Shown here: positions 6,331-7,426 of the stretch, piece after piece
Layout: each line of letters starts with the position of its first letter
Numbering within the stretch: the first letter of the stretch is position 1
Assembly (NCBI GenBank): GCA_028678965.1
Contig: JAJRCM010000096.1
Coordinates: 1 to 7,426 of the forward strand
Length of the DNA stretch: 7,426 bases
Direction: 5' to 3'
Source of the DNA: Methanomicrobiales archaeon
GTDB lineage: Archaea; Halobacteriota; Methanomicrobia; Methanomicrobiales; JACTUA01
Program-made: the position numbers and the translations under genes
The notes under the pieces: generated by a model
What the model was told of the DNA's origin: nothing
Database searches by the model: none
Seen by the model: the letters and a program-made list of their open reading frames with translations, nothing else

Positions 6331-6469
6331 CTGGGGTAGGTACAACTAACAAGACACCTGATATCGGTGATTGCGATGTCCCTGGTGGTGTGAACCAGCA
6401 CAATGAACAGAGAACAGTACGCTCTCTACTCCACAGTCACGGTCAGCGCACAGGAACCATTCCACCGTT

Positions 6470-6475
6470 GGGTGA
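6470..6475 (+). promoter_or_regulatory. Ribosome-binding site fixing the RLAN-like gene start
   Basis: GGGTGA lies 7 bases before the ATG at 6483. The frame is open upstream to an ATG at 6390, but that one has no ribosome-binding site and its extra 31 residues look random. An ATG at 6478 is out of frame. Confidence 0.75.
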
Positions 6476-6482
6476 CCATGGC

Positions 6483-7097
6483 ATGAAGAAGGGTGCCATC
6501 GAGATTAAAGAGGAAGGTTCCACCCACTATTTTATCAGTGAGAACTATTTCTACAAATCCGATACGTATTACTCCGTCCTCCACCACGAGCTTGAGGGCT
6601 TTACTACCGTCCCCTCGAGTGCTGATATGATCGAGGCGTTCGTGGTGCCCATATGCCTTGAGAAGGCACGGCGACACGGCATTCCGGTGTGCCCGTGGGA
6701 GATATCGTATGGGTACCTTCCCCTCCCTGCAATTGTCTACGGCATTCATTACTTTTCTGATCCCGCGGACTATGGGATCCTCAAAGATGGGGAGATTGCC
6801 CAGGAGATCATCAAGCATATCACCAATGCCGGTCGATACCCCTTCTGTTACCAGCCTATCGACCGCTCAGCCGAAGTGATCCCGTTCGTGACAGTTTTCG
6901 GAGAGACCACTATCGAGATTCCCCAACTTCAGGAGATGGCAGCGGCAGTCTATGCTACCTTCCATGTCCCGCTCCTCACCATTGTTGCCGTTGAATCTAT
7001 GGGTTCCTATCTCCTTTCCTCCCTCTCCAGTGCCCGGTATTCAAAACTCTCCCACGAGGATCAGAGCTTGCTCAAACGAACACTAGAGGAGTGCTGA
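6483..7097 (+). CDS. Stand-alone RimK-like ATP-grasp N-terminal (RLAN-like) domain protein
   Basis: 204 residues from the chosen ATG. Assigned to the RLAN-type domain, which in many bacteria sits in front of a RimK-like ATP-grasp ligase. The assignment rests on a YFISENYFYKSDTYYSV segment (16-32), resembling the tyrosine-rich YxxSxxYYxSxL pattern of that domain, followed by a Gly and a Val-Pro-Ser. The next gene also matches the second half of those fused proteins very well. Here the two parts are separate genes: TGA, one base, then ATG, so translation is surely coupled and the proteins probably form a complex. The tail (LSHEDQSLLKRTLEEC) is helical. No membrane segment is seen. The role of the domain is not established; substrate recognition for amide-bond formation is a reasonable inference. 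An alternative is an archaeal-only family with only distant similarity. Confidence 0.62.
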   Translation: MKKGAIEIKEEGSTHYFISENYFYKSDTYYSVLHHELEGFTTVPSSADMIEAFVVPICLEKARRHGIPVCPWEISYGYLPLPAIVYGIHYFSDPADYGILKDGEIAQEIIKHITNAGRYPFCYQPIDRSAEVIPFVTVFGETTIEIPQLQEMAAAVYATFHVPLLTIVAVESMGSYLLSSLSSARYSKLSHEDQSLLKRTLEEC

Positions 7098-7098
7098 G

Positions 7099-7426
7099 AT
7101 GGCGAATCTTGGTGTCTTTGTGGACCGTCAGACACTGGGGAATGCCGAACAGCTGACCTCCCTCATACGAATGAGAGATACGGCGGAGGGGATGGGGCAT
7201 GAGGTGTATTTCATCTTCCCTGTAGACATCAAGAAGATTGCCAAACTGGATGCCCTCTTCATCCGGAGCCGGACAGACCCTATGAATATCAGTTTTGTTG
7301 CTTCTAAGCTAGCAGAATATGCGGGAATACCGGTGATCGATGACTCCCTCTCTATCCAGATCTGCTCGGACAAGATCAACATGTACCAGCACTTGATGAA
7401 GCACGGTGTCCCCATCCCCGCGACCG
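7099..7426 (+). CDS. RimK-like ATP-grasp ligase, N-terminal part (runs off the window)
   Basis: 109 complete codons of a protein open at the window edge. The start is MANLGVFVDRQTLGN, preceded by AGAGGAGTG (7085-7093) and one base after the previous stop. The visible region is the pre-ATP-grasp domain plus the entry to the ATP-binding domain: LDALFIRSRTDP (50-61), then GIPVIDDSLSIQICSDK (76-92) and LMKHGVPIPAT (99-109). This is the sequence pattern seen in RimK-like ligases, with Lys92 at the position of the first ATP-binding lysine. Such enzymes activate a carboxylate as acyl-phosphate and join it to an amine, as in RimK, CofF or MptN. The catalytic core and substrate pocket are outside the window, so the product cannot be named. 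With the preceding gene it matches, in split form, the bacterial RLAN-ATP-grasp fusion. Confidence 0.82.
   Translation, partial: MANLGVFVDRQTLGNAEQLTSLIRMRDTAEGMGHEVYFIFPVDIKKIAKLDALFIRSRTDPMNISFVASKLAEYAGIPVIDDSLSIQICSDKINMYQHLMKHGVPIPAT

Noticed and set aside
6270..6401. N-terminal extension of the transporter from ATG 6401
   Set aside because: Not membrane-like, atypical for the family, and upstream of the most plausible TATA element; kept only ATG 6302 as a serious alternative.
6409..6427. Short inverted repeat AGAGA/TCTCT before the RLAN-like gene
   Set aside because: Only 5 bp with a 9-base loop, expected by chance; no link to a regulatory signal.
6390..6482. N-terminal extension of the RLAN-like protein from ATG 6390
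   Set aside because: No ribosome-binding site at 6390, whereas GGGTGA precedes ATG 6483 at ideal spacing; the extra residues look non-conserved in character.
1..7426. CRISPR arrays, tRNA or rRNA genes, insertion sequences, attachment sites
   Set aside because: No regularly spaced repeats, cloverleaf-like segments, transposase motifs or paired terminal repeats were seen on either strand by reading.

Overview
The window reads as ordinary chromosome from a methanogenic euryarchaeon, most likely of the Methanomicrobia/Methanomicrobiales type. This is inferred from three things. Several starts carry archaeal ribosome-binding sites of the GGTGA/GGAGG kind. AT-rich TATA elements replace bacterial -35/-10 boxes. 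The gene content also fits: early tetrapyrrole genes, a plant-type beta carbonic anhydrase and a separately encoded RimK-like ATP-grasp pair. I cannot name the genus. No mobile element, CRISPR array, tRNA or rRNA was seen.

Layout: (1) 1-1285, the 3' part of hemC overlapping cobA by 11 bp, two successive or near-successive steps of tetrapyrrole synthesis feeding sirohaem, coenzyme F430 and corrinoids. (2) 1357-3021, ilvD, the branched-chain amino-acid dihydroxyacid dehydratase, on the same strand after a 71-bp gap. (3) 3022-3603, a convergent junction, an 86-residue protein of unknown function on the minus strand, and a 229-bp AT-rich spacer holding poly-A/poly-T tracts, an imperfect inverted repeat and an unassigned TATA-like box. 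(4) 3604-4792, a divergent pair, beta carbonic anhydrase (minus) and an FMN-binding split-barrel protein (plus), sharing a TATATA core promoter at about 4271-4280. (5) 4866-6269, an ArsB/SLC13-type membrane transporter on the minus strand, convergent with the flavin protein. (6) 6483-7426, a two-gene plus-strand unit: a stand-alone RimK-like ATP-grasp N-terminal domain (RLAN-like) protein followed after 1 bp by an ATP-grasp ligase that runs off the end.

Functional links visible here are local: hemC-cobA in one pathway, carbonic anhydrase and flavoprotein through a shared promoter, and the two ATP-grasp-related genes as probable partners. The last pair is the best candidate for something under-described, because in many bacteria the two parts are fused in one protein and the product of these ligases is generally not known. 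Several start sites are revised from the longest open frame using ribosome-binding-site and TATA evidence (carbonic anhydrase, transporter, RLAN-like protein).
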